Counted from the first letter of the stretch, positions 1-8,033 are shown. The stretch: 64,000 nt of DNA from an uncultured Mycoplasmatota bacterium (GCA_948470005.1 CAOKNI010000003.1:3495-67494); one strand, 5' to 3'. Notes: generated by a model not told the origin, from the letters alone. Program-made: numbers and translations.

Positions 1-2
1 TA

Positions 3-449
3 TCACTCCCCTAGTCCTATATTAGCATATATATTATTATCAAATTCGAAAATAAGACGATATTTAAACTCACCTTTATTACTTAAAGTATTTATATAAT
101 CATTAAAACTTTTATTATATTTTGAAGTATCAATATTTTTTAAATCATATTTTGTTATATATAAATTATTTACTTTTAAAGTCTTAAAAAGTTTAGCACA
201 ACTCGCTATTTTTAAATCTTCACACTTAACTTGTTTAATGTCTTGATTGTCTATTACTTCACTAAAACCATTTGCGAATAAATATTCTTTTAAATAATAA
301 ACTTTATATATATCACTCACATTATCATAATAAACGTTTCTTCGGCTGTTACTAACCATCGTTGTAAATGTGCCATATAGCATTAATAATGACACAGCTA
401 AAAAAGTAATAGCAATAATAGTTTCTAAAAGTGCAAAACCCTTTTTCAT
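3..449 (-). CDS. prepilin-like (pseudopilin) protein
   Basis: 148-residue protein whose N-terminus has the type IV prepilin pattern: a short basic leader, Gly-Phe at the likely cleavage point (KKGF), Glu five residues into the mature protein (FALLE), then a hydrophobic helix to about residue 27. By family, such proteins are cleaved and methylated by a prepilin peptidase and assembled into a competence or type II-like pseudopilus. The rest (residues 30-148) is polar and shows no recognised domain. The gene ends in TGA at 3-5, so it is complete. Its operon partners would lie to the left of the window. The exact role (ComG-type minor pilin or other) cannot be assigned. Confidence 0.7.
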   Translation of the reverse strand: MKKGFALLETIIAITFLAVSLLMLYGTFTTMVSNSRRNVYYDNVSDIYKVYYLKEYLFANGFSEVIDNQDIKQVKCEDLKIASCAKLFKTLKVNNLYITKYDLKNIDTSKYNKSFNDYINTLSNKGEFKYRLIFEFDNNIYANIGLGE

Positions 450-586
450 TTCTTCACCTACTATATGTTTTAATTATATATTACTTCTTATAATTTAGCA
501 AGTTTAAAGCCCAAATTAATATTTGAAATCAAATATAATCTTAAGCATAGTAGATATCTATCAGATATTTAAAACAGTAAAAGCTC

Positions 587-615
587 TTTACAAAACGCTC
601 AAAATATATTATCAT
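587..615 (+). promoter_or_regulatory. promoter of small RNA, cassette A
   Basis: TTTACA (587-592), 17-bp spacer, TATCAT (610-615). The same -35, spacer length and -10 occur in cassette B at 13406-13434, with a conserved stretch running on downstream (taatttaagcgaga). This conservation between two distant loci is the main support. Predicted start is near 622. Confidence 0.6.
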
Positions 616-621
616 TAATTT

Positions 622-693
622 AAGCGAGATGCTTGTACAAAGCACTTGCCAAAGTAATTGACATGTGCCATCCCTTATGGGTTGGCATTTTTT
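622..693 (+). ncRNA. putative antisense RNA of type I TA-like cassette A
   Basis: Predicted RNA of about 70 nt that begins AAGCGAGATGC and ends in a strong terminator: stem TGCCATCCC / GGGTTGGCA (666-674 / 679-687) followed by six T. It converges on the hydrophobic peptide gene at 720-791, so the peptide mRNA, if it reads through, is complementary to the 3' part. In addition AGCACTTGC near 641-649 is the exact reverse complement of GCAAGTGCT in the predicted 5' leader of the peptide mRNA. Both RNAs start with GCGAGATGC, as the direct repeats do in the Fst/par type I system. No expression evidence is available. Confidence 0.5.
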
Positions 694-719
694 CATGCCC
701 GATGTCACTACCCCCTGAA

Positions 720-791
720 TTACTTAAAGATAATTAATAGGACAATTATCACGATTAATGAAGCGATTAGAAAATTTTTCTTCTTCACCAT
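720..791 (-). CDS. 23-aa hydrophobic peptide, Fst-like toxin candidate (cassette A)
   Basis: A 23-residue ORF starting MVKKKNF, with one hydrophobic helix of about 15 residues and a C-terminal Lys. The ribosome site is excellent (GAGGAGGT ahead of the ATG at 791). Cassette B (13531-13599) encodes a 22-residue peptide of the same design, starting MKKKN, in the same relation to a convergent small RNA. By architecture it resembles Fst/Ldr type membrane toxins, but it lacks the charged C-terminal tail of Fst, so the toxin role is inference. A longer in-frame ORF (to 959) runs over this gene but is not supported: the RBS and cross-copy conservation favour the short product. Confidence 0.6.
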   Translation of the reverse strand: MVKKKNFLIASLIVIIVLLIIFK

Positions 792-850
792 GACCACCTC
801 CTCATTTTCTGATTTGGTGGCAAATACCAGCACTTGCATCTCGCCCACTA

Positions 851-879
851 AATATAACAGGGAAACTTTCAAAAAGCAA
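851..879 (-). promoter_or_regulatory. promoter of peptide gene, cassette A
   Basis: On the minus strand TTGCTT (879-874), 17-bp spacer, TATATT (856-851). Cassette B has TTGCAT-17-TATATT at the same place. The predicted transcript starts close to GGGCGAGATGC, giving a leader of roughly 50 nt before the peptide start. Confidence 0.5.
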
Positions 880-893
880 GCAAGAACTAACCT

Positions 894-956
894 CAGGTAT
901 ACAAAAATAGATATTTTCGCCATAAGTCGACAAAACTTCGTATAATTCGCGTTTTT
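894..956. promoter_or_regulatory. shared ~60-bp operator segment, copy A
   Basis: A segment nearly identical to 13700-13762 (copy B) and 59599-59661 (copy C, bacteriocin exporter). It reads CAGGTATACAAAA then TCGCCA (917-922) and TCGACA (927-932), two half-sites 10 bp apart, then AACTTCGTATAATTCG. The half-site pair recurs upstream of the double-HTH regulator gene at 59793-59808. The best reading is a regulator binding region upstream of the peptide gene. A recombination role is also possible, because ACTTCGTATAA resembles a XerC-type arm. Confidence 0.6.
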
Positions 957-965
957 CAAAGCAAA

Positions 966-1016
966 TAAAAAGATACTACTCTCATTTCATATTCAAGATA
1001 TAAAACAGCAGTATCA
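966..1016 (-). terminator. terminator after trmB
   Basis: Inverted repeat GATACTACT (972-980) / AGCAGTATC (1007-1015), with a T-rich run (plus-strand A tract at 966-971) on the minus-strand side. The loop is long (about 26 nt), so it is less certain than the other terminators. Confidence 0.4.
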
Positions 1017-1021
1017 TTTAT

Positions 1022-1660
1022 TTAATTTCTAAACCAAGCATCCACGTAATAAATAGGTCGACCTTCCTCAAAATATTTCCTTTCAAAGTCTGTCATAATA
1101 TTTGGTATAGGAATTTCATTATTATGTAAATCTAAGCTTACTCTCTCAAAAGAATACCAATATTGTGATAAACTCTCTAATGAATAAGCAAATAATCCTT
1201 TATTATCTGTCTTTAAAACAATATGTTTATCTCTTTTAAAGATTTTATCATAAAGTCGCAAATAAGACTCATGAGTAAATCTTTTTTTCTCATCTTGCTT
1301 TTTAGGCCATGGCTCAGAAAAAGTAAGATATATCGTATGTATTTCTTTCCCAAATATTTTATCAAGTTCTCTTGCATCAGCATTAATTAATTTTAAATTA
1401 GATAGATTTTCTCTCGCAAGTCTGTCAACAGCCTTAACCATCTGGGAAGCATAAAGTTCTAATCCCACAAAATTAATATTGGGGTATTTCTTTGCCATAT
1501 TAACAATAAAATCTCCTCTACCCATACCAAGTTCAAGATGAATAGGATTTTTATTGCCAAAAAAATCATGCCATTTATTTTTATAATTAGTAGGATTTTT
1601 AACTAAATAAGAACTTTTACTAATTATGACATCTGCATCTTTAACAACATTATATCGCAT
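1022..1660 (-). CDS. trmB: tRNA (guanine-N7-)-methyltransferase
   Basis: Makes m7G46 in tRNA using S-adenosylmethionine. The 212-residue product has the SAM-binding motif LELGMGRGDF near residue 42 and the TrmB motif PWPKKQDEKKRF near residue 115; family members usually read (F/S)xxPWPKKxHxKRR. The C-terminal Y(F)EEGRPIYY segment is also typical. I chose the ATG at 1660 because GGAG lies about 9 nt upstream and family members start near here. An in-frame extension to 1771 has no ribosome site and no family counterpart. It stands alone, between toxin-like cassette A and rpmA. Confidence 0.93.
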   Translation of the reverse strand: MRYNVVKDADVIISKSSYLVKNPTNYKNKWHDFFGNKNPIHLELGMGRGDFIVNMAKKYPNINFVGLELYASQMVKAVDRLARENLSNLKLINADARELDKIFGKEIHTIYLTFSEPWPKKQDEKKRFTHESYLRLYDKIFKRDKHIVLKTDNKGLFAYSLESLSQYWYSFERVSLDLHNNEIPIPNIMTDFERKYFEEGRPIYYVDAWFRN

Positions 1661-1897
1661 AACAATCAACTCCAAACTAATTGTATCATAAAACGCAAAA
1701 AAACGAAAGAAAGAATTCTTTCGCATACTATAATGACTTGGATGAAAGAGATATCCAGCTTGCCTATACATAAAGTTTTAGTAGAAATTACTCATATAAA
1801 TATGAAATAACTACATAGGCAAAAACATTTGCTATTAGTAAATTTTAAAAATACTAATCAAATTTTACAATTATAATCTATCAAAAATGAAAACTAA

Positions 1898-1927
1898 AAA
1901 AGCATTTACTATTTCTCGTAAACGCTA
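1898..1927 (-). terminator. terminator of the rplU-prp-rpmA genes
   Basis: Minus-strand hairpin AGCGTTTAC / GTAAATGCT followed by a T run. The 5' arm overlaps the last codons of rpmA. Confidence 0.6.
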
Positions 1928-2196
1928 ACTTTCTTTTTATCTCTACCTAATCTTTCAAATCGAACAACACCATCAATTTTAGCAAATAAAGTATGATCTT
2001 TACCCATTCCTACATTTGTTCCCGGATAAATTTTTGTACCTCTTTGACGATATAAAATAGAACCTGCTGTTACAACTTCGCCATCACTAGCTTTCGCTCC
2101 TAATCTGCGACCTCTTGAGTCACGACCATTTCTAGTTGAACCTTGGGCTTTAACGTGAGCAAATAACTGGATATTTAATTTCATAAAACTCATCAT
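1909..2196 (-). CDS. rpmA: 50S ribosomal protein L27 (with cleavable N-terminus)
   Basis: Large-subunit protein near the peptidyl-transferase centre. The N-terminus is [12 protein letters not shown] followed by [15 protein letters not shown]. In Firmicutes the KLNIQLF leader is removed by the Prp protease just before Ala-His, and the next gene upstream is prp. The start overlaps the prp stop (GATGATG), so the first or second Met may be used. Length 95 is normal. Order rplU-prp-rpmA is the standard Bacillota arrangement. Confidence 0.96.
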   Translation of the reverse strand: MMSFMKLNIQLFAHVKAQGSTRNGRDSRGRRLGAKASDGEVVTAGSILYRQRGTKIYPGTNVGMGKDHTLFAKIDGVVRFERLGRDKKKVSVYEK

Positions 2197-2495
2197 CGTT
2201 CCTCCTCTTCTATTATTTTAATATTTTTTTTATAAGTTAATGAGAGTTCTTTTAACATCTCTACCATATTTTCCATTACTAATAAAACATTTTTATTATT
2301 GGTTTTAATTTCAATTGTAAGTTTATTATCCTCTTCCTTATAAATTAAAGAATTATCTTCTAATCTAAGGGCAGCATTTATACTTGTAATAACAATACCT
2401 GATGCTCCCGCACAAACAATATCTTTGCCATATTTATCAAAACCGGCATGACCAACAATCAAAATTGTTTTATCTTTAACATATACTTTTATCAT
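2193..2495 (-). CDS. prp: ribosomal-processing cysteine protease Prp
   Basis: 100 residues, family usual length. The catalytic His16 lies in [10 protein letters not shown] and the catalytic Cys28 in DIVCAGAS, the two hallmark motifs of the Prp (YsxB) family. Known role: it removes the N-terminal extension of L27, and the matching leader is present in the downstream rpmA. It is sandwiched between rplU and rpmA with 1- to 4-nt overlaps, so it is translated together with them. Confidence 0.95.
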   Translation of the reverse strand: MIKVYVKDKTILIVGHAGFDKYGKDIVCAGASGIVITSINAALRLEDNSLIYKEEDNKLTIEIKTNNKNVLLVMENMVEMLKELSLTYKKNIKIIEEEER

Positions 2496-2797
2496 TAACT
2501 AATTTTCTTAACAACTAATTTAGTATAAGGTTGTCTATGACCTTGAGTTTTACGATATTTCTTCTTCGGTCTATATTTGAAAACTTTAATCTTCTTTTGT
2601 CTTCCTTGTTTTTCAACTAAACAAACAACACTTGCACCATCTACATATGGAGTACCAATTTTATTACCAACTGCTAAAACATTTGTAAAAGTGACTTCAC
2701 TTCCAACTTCATTTGGTAACTTTTCTACATAAATAACATCATTTTCACTTACGTAGTATTGTTTTCCGCCAGTCTCAAATACTGCTTTCATATTCAT
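2495..2797 (-). CDS. rplU: 50S ribosomal protein L21
   Basis: 100-residue L21 with the typical start (M)[13 protein letters not shown] and the basic tail [18 protein letters not shown] seen in the family. It has a strong RBS (AAGGAGGAATG) and is the first gene of the rplU-prp-rpmA unit. The second Met (MKAVF) is equally likely as start. Confidence 0.97.
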   Translation of the reverse strand: MNMKAVFETGGKQYYVSENDVIYVEKLPNEVGSEVTFTNVLAVGNKIGTPYVDGASVVCLVEKQGRQKKIKVFKYRPKKKYRKTQGHRQPYTKLVVKKIS

Positions 2798-2920
2798 TCC
2801 TCCTTCTTCTAAGACGCACCCTTATGGTAACAGTTAAGTTTTAGAACCATTTTAGTGTGGTTTTTTACGAATACAAAATGTGTTTCGCTAACGTTAATTT
2901 TAACAAATTTATCTTTATTT
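2798..2920 (-). promoter_or_regulatory. 5' leader of rplU, possible L21 leader
   Basis: About 120 nt of non-coding leader ahead of rplU, with several short complementary stretches (for example AAAACCACAC / GTGTGGTTTT). Many Bacillota carry a structured L21 leader here for autoregulation. I infer the possibility from position and could not fold it against a model. Confidence 0.35.
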
Positions 2921-2942
2921 GTAAAGCTTTTCTTTCATTTTT

Positions 2943-3740
2943 CTATCTCGTGCTAGGTGTTACACCATAATCACAGTCTTCCGATGTAAATACACTACTT
3001 TGATAATAATAGCCACCACCCATTGCTTGCCCTAAAGCTAAGTCATAATCTCTAAGTACCATAGCTTCTATTGCTGTGTCATTATAATAACTCGCTAGAA
3101 AATTCATTTTGTCTTGGAGTAATGCTCTATAATCCGTTAAATCGCCTCTAACTTGGCTTAAAGCAGTATCTACATCTTTGCTAATTCGCTCAAGTGATAA
3201 TTGTCTTTTAATACTAGTCACTAAAAATCTTTGATAAATTCCTAAATTATTTAAACTAATTCCATTGATTGGACTTAGATCTTTAATTTCTTCCAAATTT
3301 CCTGGCACTGCAAATGCTCTAATTGGCCCAGTATTTGCAGCCAAATAAGCTATTACTATATCTCCATTTGCAACTAAACTTTGTAATTCTTCCTTACTAT
3401 AGATTTTATTTTGTTGCATCGCAGAGCCTTGTTTTGCATAAACTACAGCATCTAAATTTACGTTTTCCTCATCAACTCTAGCATTTATACTCGTGTTTAA
3501 TCTTTTAGTTTCTAAATCTTGGCTTTTAAGGGCCATACCAGCTAAAACTGTATAATCAGCTCCATCTAATTTAAGTTCATAATAACTACTTGCGGCATCA
3601 ACTAACGCAGCATCCTTTAAATGAGGTATATTATATAACTTCGTCATTTCCTTAATACTTTTAAGAGCTGCATCAAAATAAACATCAGCATTATCTTTAC
3701 TTGTTTTATAACTTTTTATTTTTTTAAATTTTAATTCCAT
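2943..3740 (-). CDS. uncharacterised helical protein, member 3 of tandem family
   Basis: 265 residues, no signal peptide or membrane segment, and no recognised domain. It begins MELKFKKIKSYK and then follows the pattern Ala-x3-Tyr-x3-Ala, Leu-rich helix, LKDAALVDAASSYYELKL. This pattern is shared with the two genes upstream (3897-4616 and 4642-5073), so I read the three as diverged paralogues. The C-terminal 120 residues are predicted helical, ending with Tyr- and Gly-rich sequence. RBS AGAGGG precedes the start. A terminator at about 3850-3873 separates it from member 2. Function unknown. Confidence 0.75.
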   Translation of the reverse strand: MELKFKKIKSYKTSKDNADVYFDAALKSIKEMTKLYNIPHLKDAALVDAASSYYELKLDGADYTVLAGMALKSQDLETKRLNTSINARVDEENVNLDAVVYAKQGSAMQQNKIYSKEELQSLVANGDIVIAYLAANTGPIRAFAVPGNLEEIKDLSPINGISLNNLGIYQRFLVTSIKRQLSLERISKDVDTALSQVRGDLTDYRALLQDKMNFLASYYNDTAIEAMVLRDYDLALGQAMGGGYYYQSSVFTSEDCDYGVTPSTR

Positions 3741-3849
3741 TTCTATTTTCCCTCTTTCTATTTTTACGCACAGAAAACAACTATATCACAAGCAAAACCA
3801 AAAGTCAAACATAATTCTTTTACATTATATGCAAATATTTTCAAATTAG

Positions 3850-3873
3850 AAAAAAAAGAAGCTAACTAACTTC
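3850..3873 (-). terminator. terminator between members 2 and 3
   Basis: Minus-strand hairpin GAAGTTAG / TAGCTTC (3858-3873) followed by a run of T (A run at 3850-3857 on plus). Confidence 0.55.
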
Positions 3874-3896
3874 TAATTTTCAAATAAGATATTTTT

Positions 3897-4616
3897 TTAG
3901 ATTCTTGTTATGCTACTTTCAAGTTCACTTAGACTAGCCTCTATATCTTTACCATTCCAAGCAAGCGACTCCGCTTGTGAAATCAAAATGTCTAAATTCG
4001 CTCCTACTATTATATTAACTGTTTTTCCAACAGCTCGTAGCATATGCACATAATGAATTATATCTTGCGTTCTTTTTTCGGGAGTAAAAACTTGTTTTAG
4101 CCCCTCTAATGCTCTATCTCCATATAATTTTAAATCAGCAAACTTATCTGGAAGCATCTGCCCTATTAATAAATGAAAAACTTCAGTAAACTCAGATGGC
4201 TCAATATTTATCTTTGGTGTACTAATTTCTGGCGTTCCAAAGTTATCTAAATCCCATAAGACAACATTATTGCTTTTCATATATTCTTTAAATGAAGACC
4301 ATGTAAAAACTTGTTTGGGAACTTCTGCTTCACTAAACATTTTCCCTGAAAAAGCCGGAGCACTAAGAACAAACTCTTGCTCTTTTGATGTAGCTCCTGA
4401 AATCGTTTGAGCAAATTCTTTTGACGTATCTTTATCCCAAGTATAAAATTCGCCCAATATTTGTAAAAACTCTTCATCTTTTAAATCGGGACTAGCTAAT
4501 CTTTTTAACTTATCTAAATCACGACGCATTTTTTCATAAGCAGCAATGGCATTTTGTGTTTCATCCGCACGCATTAAATTAGAATCAAGAGCTATTTCTT
4601 TTAGCTTAAATTCCAT
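3897..4616 (-). CDS. uncharacterised helical protein, member 2 of tandem family
   Basis: 239 residues, soluble and highly helical. N-terminus MEFKLKEIALD followed by LKDEEFLQILGEFYTW. Near the C-terminus PEKRTQDIIHYVHMLRAVG closely matches PERIAEDIISYIRMLQTMG of the neighbour at 4642-5073, which shows common ancestry. The middle (residues 70-170) is unique to this member and includes a charged, Trp-containing segment. RBS AGAGGTGATACG. Function unknown. The N-terminal module is also shared with the 265-residue gene downstream. Confidence 0.75.
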   Translation of the reverse strand: MEFKLKEIALDSNLMRADETQNAIAAYEKMRRDLDKLKRLASPDLKDEEFLQILGEFYTWDKDTSKEFAQTISGATSKEQEFVLSAPAFSGKMFSEAEVPKQVFTWSSFKEYMKSNNVVLWDLDNFGTPEISTPKINIEPSEFTEVFHLLIGQMLPDKFADLKLYGDRALEGLKQVFTPEKRTQDIIHYVHMLRAVGKTVNIIVGANLDILISQAESLAWNGKDIEASLSELESSITRI

Positions 4617-4641
4617 CGTATCACCTCTAGCTATTAACTAT

Positions 4642-5073
4642 TTATCTTCCCATTCCACTATTATTTTGTAAAGAACTTAAAGTACCATTTATATTTGAGT
4701 TCATTCCTTTTAAGACACTCATTTCCTGTTGTATTTGTTGAGTTCGAGCATTAATCATTGCTTTTATATTTAAGCCCATAGTTTGGAGCATTCTAATATA
4801 ACTTATTATATCTTCGGCAATCCTCTCTGGCGTTAAAGTTTCTTTAGATGCTTTTAATAACTCATTTCTATCTACTCTTTTTTCTTCTCCTACTACTTCA
4901 TAAAAAGTGAGTACCGTTTGTAAATATACATCATCTGTTAACAGCCCAGTTTGTAGTTGTATTAAATCTTCTAATTGAGTCGCAGCCGCATTAAAATGCG
5001 TATAAGCGCTTCCGGGAAAACGGTCTTCTTGATTATATAAATTAAGTGATAATTGTCTAAGTTTAAGTTCCAT
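4642..5073 (-). CDS. uncharacterised helical protein, member 1 of tandem family
   Basis: 143 residues from the ATG at 5073, chosen for its RBS (GAGGAGAGTTACA) and because the resulting N-terminus MELKLRQLSL matches MELKF/MEFKL of the two paralogues downstream. It is entirely helical, with TPERIAEDIISYIRMLQTMG near residue 90 and a Gln/Asn/Ser-rich tail. It is the shortest member and may represent the core fold. It sits right after spoIVFB, a position occupied by rplU in Bacillus. Function unknown. Confidence 0.75.
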   Translation of the reverse strand: MELKLRQLSLNLYNQEDRFPGSAYTHFNAAATQLEDLIQLQTGLLTDDVYLQTVLTFYEVVGEEKRVDRNELLKASKETLTPERIAEDIISYIRMLQTMGLNIKAMINARTQQIQQEMSVLKGMNSNINGTLSSLQNNSGMGR

Positions 5074-5125
5074 TGTAACTCTCCTCGCTTCATTAAGGCT
5101 ATTATAGCTTATTCCCACCAAATAG

Positions 5126-5902
5126 TCAATAACGATTCTGGTGAAACTTTTGTTCTAAAATTTTCCTTTCTCCCACATAAGTATCTTTATTTTTAAAAAA
5201 ATGATATGTATCCTTTTTAAGCAAATTTAAATTTACTTCTTTTTCATTTTTAATTTTTTTATATTTTATATCAAATAAATATCTTTCTAATTGAAACTTC
5301 CATAATTCTAATTTAAAATCTTTTAAAACCACAACCATTTTATATATTAAAAAACTAATAACCAAATAATTATTAAGTGAAAAAAAGTCTCTAAAGGTTC
5401 CAAAGAGTATCATAAAAACCCCACTAATAAAAAAGCTTAAGAAAAATGATTTTTTGAAAGGACAAAATTTTTCTATTACATTTCGCATAATAATATATCC
5501 ATCTAAAGGAACTATTGGCAGCAAATTAAACATCATAATTGTTTTATTATAGTTTGCAAAAAGAGTGATAGACGAGCGTGATATAAAGCCCAATTTAAAA
5601 ATAATTATAAAAATTAGACCTAAAATAAGCTGAAATACTACTCCTGATATAGCAACAATAACTTCCTCTTTTATCGGCGTATTAACCCTTTTATCAACTG
5701 TTGTAACCCCTCCCATAGGATAAATATCAACCCGAATAATCTTTTTTTTAAAATATTTTAGCATTATGATATGACCAAGCTCATGAACCACTACAATTAA
5801 ATAAATAAAAATAATATTTTTAATTAATCCTGTTACCAAAAAAGATACAATTAAAAAATAAGTAGCGATATTAATTTTAAATAAGCTTCTGATATTCTTC
5901 AT
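5126..5902 (-). CDS. spoIVFB: SpoIVFB-like intramembrane metalloprotease (M50)
   Basis: In Bacillus SpoIVFB cleaves pro-sigma-K in the outer forespore membrane. This product of about 258 residues has the zinc motif HELGH in a membrane helix (VVHELGHIIML) and the second motif NLLPIVPLDGY (NxxP...LDG), with 5-6 hydrophobic helices overall. It overlaps the SpoIVFA-like gene upstream by 26 nt, as expected for a coupled pair. The start at 5902 (MKNIRSL) is a choice; an in-frame Met 6 codons upstream is possible since the RBS is weak. Its substrate here is unknown, and no sigma-K gene is in the window. Confidence 0.85.
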   Translation of the reverse strand: MKNIRSLFKINIATYFLIVSFLVTGLIKNIIFIYLIVVVHELGHIIMLKYFKKKIIRVDIYPMGGVTTVDKRVNTPIKEEVIVAISGVVFQLILGLIFIIIFKLGFISRSSITLFANYNKTIMMFNLLPIVPLDGYIIMRNVIEKFCPFKKSFFLSFFISGVFMILFGTFRDFFSLNNYLVISFLIYKMVVVLKDFKLELWKFQLERYLFDIKYKKIKNEKEVNLNLLKKDTYHFFKNKDTYVGERKILEQKFHQNRY

Positions 5903-6512
5903 AGCTAATAAATTTACCATCTTTACTAATAGTAAGATATATTTCATTACTATTACTAATTCCTAAAATACTTCCTGCTTCTACATAATCATAAACGGAA
6001 ATATCTGTATCTGTTAAATTAGAATACCAAATATCCACGCCATCTTTTCCTTGAACAATTACAGTATTTCCAAGATTTTCTTTATTCCCGATAAAAACCA
6101 CAATTCCACTAGTTATTGTTTTAATACTACTTCCTTCTCCTACCGTCATTTTGGTATGATTATCACTGTATTCTATATTAGAGTATTTAATATTATCTTT
6201 AAATACTGGCGTATCACTACTTTTATTTAATAAATCAATCTTGCCAAATAAGCTCTGATACCAATTGTCTATTTTAGTAAATTCAAGGGAATTTTCCATT
6301 ATATACTTCTTATAAAGTTCTCTATTTTTACTACTTCCATTTATATATATCACACTTACCATCACCAAAATTACACTAATTAAAAATCTCGAAATAAGGC
6401 CTTTTATATACTTAAGTTTGGGGCTTAATTCTTCTTTATTACTTTGGCCATTATTAATATATTTTCGCCTTTTTATTTTATTTTTCCTAATAATATCTTC
6501 TAAGGTATTCAT
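5877..6512 (-). CDS. spoIVFA: SpoIVFA-like membrane protein, degenerate M23 domain
   Basis: 211 residues with a basic cytoplasmic N-terminus (residues 1-40), one membrane helix (about 41-60), and an extracytoplasmic LytM/M23-like beta domain near 120-195 (GIVVFIGNKENLGNTVIVQG, then SVYDYVEAGSILG). The metal-binding His residues of active M23 peptidases are absent, as in SpoIVFA, which acts as an inhibitor and scaffold of SpoIVFB. Position between mreD and spoIVFB supports this assignment. Confidence 0.75.
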   Translation of the reverse strand: MNTLEDIIRKNKIKRRKYINNGQSNKEELSPKLKYIKGLISRFLISVILVMVSVIYINGSSKNRELYKKYIMENSLEFTKIDNWYQSLFGKIDLLNKSSDTPVFKDNIKYSNIEYSDNHTKMTVGEGSSIKTITSGIVVFIGNKENLGNTVIVQGKDGVDIWYSNLTDTDISVYDYVEAGSILGISNSNEIYLTISKDGKFISYEEYQKLI

Positions 6513-6519
6513 TAAATTA

Positions 6520-6924
6520 TCACCTAGCTAATAATATGTCTTTTTCCACTAATTTATAACATAAGAGATAAAAAAGGACATTAATTCCATAATTTTTAAA
6601 ACTAAAGTTTATGATATAAATAATACTATAATGCTTAATTAATCCGAGAATTCCCACATACATAAAATAAATAATTGTGAGAGAAAGTAAATAATTAAAA
6701 AGATTAAGCTTTGTTATATGACTTATTTTATAAATAATAAAAACTATTATTAAAATTAAAGTATTAAGAAAAAAACTTTGAAAAACAATTAGGTCTAAAA
6801 TAAGTCCTAAAATTATTATCGCTCCCCAATTCTTTTTGGGGGTTAAAACCATATTTAAGAGCACGAAATAAGTTGGACTAAAACTAAAAAAAGACATTAT
6901 AAAATCAAGTCCTAAAAAAATCAT
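6520..6924 (-). CDS. mreD: rod shape-determining protein MreD
   Basis: 134-residue integral membrane protein with about five hydrophobic helices and few charges, coupled to mreC by an ATGA overlap. Sequence alone is weakly diagnostic; position between mreC and spoIVFA is decisive. Acts with MreC in the elongasome. No mreB is present in the window. Confidence 0.75.
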   Translation of the reverse strand: MIFLGLDFIMSFFSFSPTYFVLLNMVLTPKKNWGAIIILGLILDLIVFQSFFLNTLILIIVFIIYKISHITKLNLFNYLLSLTIIYFMYVGILGLIKHYSIIYIINFSFKNYGINVLFYLLCYKLVEKDILLAR

Positions 6925-7559
6925 GATTTTACTACTCCCACATAATTAAGATGCTTTATATTTATAGATGGTTCAATTTCCAAAATATACTCCAAATCTA
7001 AATTATCTTTTTTGATATTTTTAACTTTTCCTATTTCTAAACCCTCGGGAATATCCGTTAGGCCTGAGGTTACAACCATAGCTCCTTCTATTATACCCTC
7101 ATCTTTAATATTTTTAACAATTACCTTTTTATCTTTTCCTTCCAACATTCCATAATTATCATTAATTTTTACCGAAATATTAACATCTGGATTAGTAAGT
7201 AAACTTACTTCACTATAATTATCTTCCACTTTTTTAATAATACCTAATACACCGTTTTCATTTAAAACAATATTACCATTTTTTAAACCATCTTTGCTTC
7301 CTTTGGAAATAGTTAAAACATCATAAAAACTATAAATATCTCTAAAAATAACTTTGCTATAAACTATATCATAATTAAAAGCTTCTAAATCAAGTATTTT
7401 ATTAATTTTCTCATATTCCTTTTTATAAAAATTTTCTTTAACTTTATCTAAACCTGCATTTAAAGAACTTAAATCATTATAATATTTAAAAAAAGTATCT
7501 TTCCCTAAAAAGAGTAAATAAATTATTATTAAACTAATTATAAATACTTTGTTTTTCAT
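6921..7559 (-). CDS. mreC: rod shape-determining protein MreC
   Basis: 212 residues: one N-terminal membrane helix (about 5-22), a coiled coil (about 30-62), then the MreC beta domain with SKGSKDGLKNGNIVLNENG and the later VVTSGLTDIPEGLEIGKV motif typical of the family. It is shorter than Bacillus MreC because the coiled coil and C-terminus are trimmed. It organises cell-wall elongation enzymes outside the membrane. Confidence 0.88.
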   Translation of the reverse strand: MKNKVFIISLIIIYLLFLGKDTFFKYYNDLSSLNAGLDKVKENFYKKEYEKINKILDLEAFNYDIVYSKVIFRDIYSFYDVLTISKGSKDGLKNGNIVLNENGVLGIIKKVEDNYSEVSLLTNPDVNISVKINDNYGMLEGKDKKVIVKNIKDEGIIEGAMVVTSGLTDIPEGLEIGKVKNIKKDNLDLEYILEIEPSINIKHLNYVGVVKS

Positions 7560-7595
7560 ATTACCATTTCCCTTATTTTTATTATGGCAAAAACT

Positions 7596-8033
7596 TTAAT
7601 TTTTATATTCATTAAATAGTTTTAGAAGCGAATTATTAACACTTTGATACATATCTTTAGAACTAGTTTTAAGTAGTAGCTCATAAGAACTACTAAGCTT
7701 CTTAAATTCACTACTAACCTTAATCTGATCCATATTAAAAGTAATTCCTGCATCATTAAAAAAGCTTTGCATGAGTTCTATACTTTCCTGCTCTATAAAA
7801 ACGCCAATGACAACCTTATAAATACCATTATCATTATAAATCATTGCCGAATTATAGCTGCTTTTTTTCTTATTAGCTTCTTCTAAATTATTGTAAGCTC
7901 CTACATAAAAAATGGTTGCTTTATTGCCTATTGCTAAAGATGTAATAGTATTATCAAATTTATAAGCATAAATAAGGGCTACCGCCATCCCTATTAATAA
8001 AGCAATAAAGAATATTTTCAAATTATGTTTCAT
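7596..8033 (-). CDS. membrane-anchored SPOR-like protein
   Basis: 145 residues with an N-terminal membrane helix (about 6-25), then a segment IFYVGAYNNLEEANKKKSS...IYNDNGIYKVVIGVF that follows the SPOR fold pattern (beta-alpha-beta-beta). SPOR domains bind denuded septal peptidoglycan. The location beside mreC and the spore genes fits a SpoIIB-like role, but that is inference. Confidence 0.55.
   Translation of the reverse strand: MKHNLKIFFIALLIGMAVALIYAYKFDNTITSLAIGNKATIFYVGAYNNLEEANKKKSSYNSAMIYNDNGIYKVVIGVFIEQESIELMQSFFNDAGITFNMDQIKVSSEFKKLSSSYELLLKTSSKDMYQSVNNSLLKLFNEYKN

Noticed and set aside
658..945. A 95-codon ORF on the plus strand across cassette A
   Set aside because: It is the complement of the conserved promoter, leader and peptide region; it has no RBS and no conservation with cassette B.
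894..956. True loxP site
   Set aside because: Only one arm resembles loxP and there is no inverted partner; kept only as a weak alternative to a regulatory site.
720..959. A longer 79-codon reading of the hydrophobic peptide gene
   Set aside because: The upstream part overlaps the promoter and operator segment. In cassette B the corresponding longer frame is shifted relative to the peptide, so the short ORF is favoured.
4277..4477. Short ORF in another frame inside member 2 of the trio
   Set aside because: It lies wholly within 3897-4616 on the same strand in a different frame, has no RBS of its own, and its translation looks like a frame-shifted shadow.
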